Shown piece after piece: positions 6,508 through 9,084 of a stretch of 9,084 bases of DNA. Positions within the stretch are counted from its first letter, which is position 1. Each line of letters begins with the position of its first letter. The notes beneath the pieces are model-generated. The model was not told the DNA's origin, searched no databases, and saw nothing but the letters and a program-made list of their open reading frames with translations. Origin of the DNA: Actinomycetota bacterium (lineage in GTDB: Bacteria; Actinomycetota; Thermoleophilia; Solirubrobacterales; Solirubrobacteraceae); NCBI GenBank assembly GCA_005883255.1, contig VAXS01000194.1, positions 1 through 9,084 of the forward strand, given 5' to 3'. The translations under genes were made by a program, and so were the position numbers.

Positions 6508-7631
6508 TCGCGCGCCGCCTCGCCCAGGAGCGCGCGGGCGATCACCAGGCGCTGGATCTCGCTCGTCCCTTCGTAGATCTCGGTGACCTTGGCGTCGCGG
6601 TAGTAGCGCTCGACCGGGAACTCGCGGGTGTAGCCGTAGCCGCCCAGCACCTGGATCGCCTCGCCCGTCCAGTGGCGGGCCACCCGGCTGGCGAACAGCT
6701 TGGCCTGCGCGCCCTCCACGGTGTGCGGCAGCCCCGCCGCCTTGCGCCGGGCCGCGCGCCAGGTGAGCGCCCGGGCGGCCTCGATCTCGGTCTGCATCTC
6801 GGCCAGCTTCTGCTGGATGGCGCCGAAGCGGCCGATCGGCCCGCCGAACGCCTGGCGCTCGCCGGCGTAGGCCACGGCCACGTCGAGCGCCGCCTGGGCG
6901 ATCCCCACCGCCTGGGCGGCGATGCCGATGCGCCCGCCGTCGAGCGTGGAGAGCGCGATCCGCAACCCCGCGCCCGGGTCGCCCAGGCGTTCGCCGGGCG
7001 TGCCCTCGAACGCCAGGTCGGCGGTGCTGGATGAGTGCAGGCCGAGCTTGTCCTCCTCGCGCGTGGGCCGGAAGCCCTCGGCGCCGCGGCGGACCAGGTA
7101 GGCGGAGATCGCGCCGTCCGGGTCGCGGGCAAAGACCACGAAGACGTGCGCGTGCGAGCCGTTGGTGATCCACTGCTTGGCCCCGCTGATGCGTCCGTCG
7201 GCGTCGGCACGGGTGCGCAGCGCCGACGCGTCGGACCCGGCCTCGGCCTCGGTGAGCGCGAACGCGGCCAGCTCGTGGCCCTGGGCCAGCGGCGGGACCC
7301 AGCGGTCCGCCTGCTCCGGCGTCCCATGGGCCAGGATCGGCAGGGTCCCGGCGCCGGTGTGGACCGCCACCGTGACCCCCAGGCCCGCGTCGGCGCGCGA
7401 TAGCTCCTCCAGCACCAGCGCGTAGGCCAGGTAGTCGGCCCCGGCCCCACCGTGCTCGGTGGAGACGCAGACGCCCAGCAGTCCCAGCTCCCCCAGCTGT
7501 CCCAGCACCTCGGCCGGGAAGCGGTGCTCGCGATCCCAGGTCGCCGCCCGCGGTGCCACCACCTCGTCGGCGAAGCGACGGGCCAGCGCCCGGATCTCCC
7601 GCTGCTCGTCGGTCAGCTCGTGGTCGCTCAT
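6498..7631 (-). CDS. Acyl-CoA dehydrogenase, short/branched-chain type
   Basis: A 377-residue FAD enzyme, full length for the family, that introduces the trans-2,3 double bond into acyl-CoA and passes electrons to ETF. The N-terminal helical domain begins [17 protein letters not shown]. Signature 1 is [11 protein letters not shown] (124-134), followed by the middle beta-domain ([10 protein letters not shown]). The C-terminal domain carries [20 protein letters not shown], followed by IYEGTSEIQ. Glu354 in YEGT is the catalytic base at the short-chain (butyryl-CoA dehydrogenase) position, unlike long-chain or isovaleryl enzymes, whose base lies on another helix. Exact chain length is not determined. 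The start ATG 7631 overlaps the stop of the HAD gene as ATGA; with no Shine-Dalgarno, translational coupling is likely. It is the last gene of a thiolase-HAD-dehydrogenase run. ETF, its expected acceptor, is encoded at the left end of the window. Confidence 0.95.
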   Translation of the reverse strand: MSDHELTDEQREIRALARRFADEVVAPRAATWDREHRFPAEVLGQLGELGLLGVCVSTEHGGAGADYLAYALVLEELSRADAGLGVTVAVHTGAGTLPILAHGTPEQADRWVPPLAQGHELAAFALTEAEAGSDASALRTRADADGRISGAKQWITNGSHAHVFVVFARDPDGAISAYLVRRGAEGFRPTREEDKLGLHSSSTADLAFEGTPGERLGDPGAGLRIALSTLDGGRIGIAAQAVGIAQAALDVAVAYAGERQAFGGPIGRFGAIQQKLAEMQTEIEAARALTWRAARRKAAGLPHTVEGAQAKLFASRVARHWTGEAIQVLGGYGYTREFPVERYYRDAKVTEIYEGTSEIQRLVIARALLGEAAREAG

Positions 7632-8497
7632 CGCCGGCCGGCGGGGCGCCAGCGCGACATCGCCACGCTCCCGGCTCCCCCCGCCGCCGCGGCGGTGAGG
7701 ATGGCGCCCGCCAGCTTGATGCGCCGCCCCAGCCTCTCGAAGCGCATGACCTCCCAGCCCTCCTCGCGGGCCACGCGCGCCAGCCCGGCGTCGGGGTTCA
7801 CCGCCACCGGGTGGCCGACGGTGCGCAGCATCGGCAGGTCCGACTCCGAGTCCGAGTAGGCCCACGACTCGTCGAGGTCGAAGCCCCGCTCCTCGGCCAG
7901 CTGACGGATCGCCTCGGCCTTGCCCTCACGGTACGTGAACGGTCCCGCCTGGCGGCCGGTGTAGTGGCCGTCCACGATCTCCGAGCGGGTCCCGATGCCC
8001 CCGTCGAAGCGCAGCACGGTGCCGAGCAGGTCCGAGACCTCCTGCGAGGCCGCGGTGCAGATGAAGACCGGGCGGCCGGCGTCCTGGTGGGCGTAGGCCA
8101 CCTCCAGCATCTGCGGGTACACGCGCGGGAGGATGCCCGCCAGCACGTCGGGCGCCAGGCGCTCCAGGTCGCGCACCCGCACGCCCTGAAGCGAGCTGAA
8201 CACGCGCTCCTTGAGCGCCTCGGTCTGCTCGTCGGTCGAGCCCCGCAGCCGGAAGCGGAGGTTGGCCCAGGCGTCGGCGGCCAGCTGCCGGCGCGTGGTG
8301 AGACCGGCCTTGTACGACGCGCGCGCGAACTCGAAGGCGGAGGAGCCCGCCATCAGGGTCCGGTCCAGGTCGAAGAAGGCGGCGCCGCGCACCGCCTCCG
8401 CGCCGTCGGAGCGGGAGACCGGGCCAGCTCCGCCGGCCCTCCGGGCCTCCCAGCTTCGCTCTTCGTTACTTGAGAGACCGCTCCGCTGGTCGGCCAC
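7628..8497 (-). CDS. HAD-IB family phosphatase (SerB-like) with C-terminal membrane segment
   Basis: A 289-residue haloacid-dehalogenase-superfamily hydrolase of subfamily IB, related to phosphoserine-phosphatase-like proteins common in actinobacteria. Motif I is FFDLDRTL, with nucleophile Asp43 and acid Asp45. Motif II is in VFICTAAS, the motif III lysine is Lys193 in REGKAEAI, and motif IV is YSDSESDLP with Asp216 and Asp220 binding Mg2+. A helical cap lies between motifs I and II. The C-terminus ends with an Ala/Gly-rich hydrophobic stretch, [18 protein letters not shown], flanked by Arg/Lys, which could anchor it in the membrane. The start is taken as GTG 8497-8495, one base after the thiolase stop. 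The first 35 residues look unconserved, so GTG at 8392 is an alternative, though its ribosome binding site is poor. The substrate is unknown. Its stop overlaps the acyl-CoA dehydrogenase ATG. Confidence 0.85.
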   Translation of the reverse strand: MADQRSGLSSNEERSWEARRAGGAGPVSRSDGAEAVRGAAFFDLDRTLMAGSSAFEFARASYKAGLTTRRQLAADAWANLRFRLRGSTDEQTEALKERVFSSLQGVRVRDLERLAPDVLAGILPRVYPQMLEVAYAHQDAGRPVFICTAASQEVSDLLGTVLRFDGGIGTRSEIVDGHYTGRQAGPFTYREGKAEAIRQLAEERGFDLDESWAYSDSESDLPMLRTVGHPVAVNPDAGLARVAREEGWEVMRFERLGRRIKLAGAILTAAAAGGAGSVAMSRWRPAGRR

Positions 8498-8498
8498 G

Positions 8499-9084
8499 TC
8501 ACACGTCGACCACGACGGCGTCGCCCTGGCCGCCGCCGGAGCAGATCGCCGCGCAGCCCTTCCCCCCGCCGCGCCGGCGCAGCTCCAGCACCAGGCCGCC
8601 GAGGATGCGCGCGCCAGAGGCGCCGATCGGGTGCCCGATGGCCACGGCGCCGCCGTTCACGTTCACCTTGTCCTCGTCGATCCCCAGCATGCGGATCGAG
8701 TTCAGCGTCACCGACGCGAAGGCCTCGTTGATCTCCCACAGGTCGATGTCCTCGGGCTGCAGGCCGATCTTCTCCAGGGCCTTGCGGGCGGCCAGCGCGG
8801 GCGTGCGCGCCAGGTACGCGAAGTCGTCGGCCACCTGCGCCTGCGCGAGGATGGTGGCCAGCGGCTCCTTGGCGTGCTCCCGAGCCCACTCGTCGGAGGC
8901 CAGCACCAGCGCCCCGGCGCCGTCGTTGACGCCCGGCGAGTTGCCGGCGGTGTGGGTGCCGTCCTCCATGAAGATCGGCGGCAGCTTGGCCAGGACCTCG
9001 AGGCTGGTGTCGCGACGCGGCCCCTCGTCCACCTCGACCGTGGTGTCGCCCTTCTTGGAGCTGATCGTCACGGGCACGATCTCC
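8499..9084 (-). CDS. Thiolase (acetyl-CoA acetyltransferase), C-terminal half (cut by window edge)
   Basis: The last 195 or so residues of a thiolase-family enzyme; the N-terminal half with the acyl-accepting cysteine lies beyond 9084. Thiolases cleave 3-ketoacyl-CoA to acetyl-CoA (beta-oxidation) or condense two acetyl-CoA (acetoacetyl-CoA synthesis). Visible landmarks are [28 protein letters not shown] (the oxyanion-hole Asn-Glu-Ala-Phe motif), [19 protein letters not shown] (catalytic His, codon 8633-8631) and [10 protein letters not shown] (catalytic Cys, codon 8543-8541). All residues expected in this half are intact. Degradative versus biosynthetic type cannot be settled from this part, but the downstream acyl-CoA dehydrogenase favours beta-oxidation. 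Its TGA (8501-8499) is one base from the HAD start, so the two are co-translated or at least co-transcribed. Confidence 0.95.
   Translation of the reverse strand, partial: EIVPVTISSKKGDTTVEVDEGPRRDTSLEVLAKLPPIFMEDGTHTAGNSPGVNDGAGALVLASDEWAREHAKEPLATILAQAQVADDFAYLARTPALAARKALEKIGLQPEDIDLWEINEAFASVTLNSIRMLGIDEDKVNVNGGAVAIGHPIGASGARILGGLVLELRRRGGGKGCAAICSGGGQGDAVVVDV

Noticed and set aside
4143..7034. Plus-strand open frame of about 963 codons, antisense to amine oxidase and acyl-CoA dehydrogenase
   Set aside because: Biased composition and no motifs, while the opposite-strand or alternative frames encode clear enzyme families.
1..9084. tRNA or rRNA genes, CRISPR arrays, insertion sequences, attachment sites
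   Set aside because: None seen; nearly all of the window is accounted for by protein genes and the gaps are 127 bp or shorter.

Overview
The window is very GC-rich, gene-dense DNA with strong G/C third-position bias, GTG starts, abutting or overlapping genes and no RNA genes or mobile elements. The protein set (isobutyryl-CoA-mutase-type B12 enzyme in two subunits, ETF, acyl-CoA dehydrogenase, thiolase, a Tat-exported amine oxidase, an actinobacterial-style glycosidase) suggests a high-GC actinobacterium. A Thermoleophilia/Solirubrobacterales-like lineage is my best guess, made from remembered family resemblance and not from any marker gene.

Layout, left to right. (i) 1-323 (-): 5' part of etfB (electron transfer flavoprotein beta), running off the left edge. 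(ii) 367-384: a perfect 8+8 bp palindrome, probably a TetR-type operator, sitting upstream of etfB and over the stop codon of the next gene. (iii) 380-817 (-): small B12-binding mutase subunit (icmB-like). (iv) 875-2494 (+): secreted glycosidase-like protein whose frame is interrupted by TGA at 926-928, directly after a signal-peptide-like start. (v) 2491-4107 (-): large mutase subunit (icmA-like). (vi) 4122-5633 (-): Tat-signal flavin amine oxidase, 14 bp upstream of icmA. (vii) 5761-6501 (+): lipoprotein-like thioredoxin-fold (DsbA-type) protein. (viii) 6498-9084 (-): a tight operon of thiolase (5' end outside the window), HAD-IB phosphatase with a C-terminal membrane segment, and acyl-CoA dehydrogenase.

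Common theme. The minus-strand genes form a short-/branched-chain acyl-CoA module. The mutase would interconvert isobutyryl-CoA and n-butyryl-CoA, acyl-CoA dehydrogenase would oxidise the straight-chain product and pass electrons to ETF, and thiolase would finish the chain as acetyl-CoA. The key observation is that the mutase large subunit carries Phe67 and Gln185 where methylmalonyl-CoA mutases have Tyr89 and Arg207. That pair is the known isobutyryl-CoA mutase signature, so the default name 'methylmalonyl-CoA mutase' is probably wrong here. The two plus-strand genes (glycosidase-like and DsbA-like) are envelope or secreted proteins interspersed among the metabolic genes. Both end convergently with 4-bp overlaps of stop codons.
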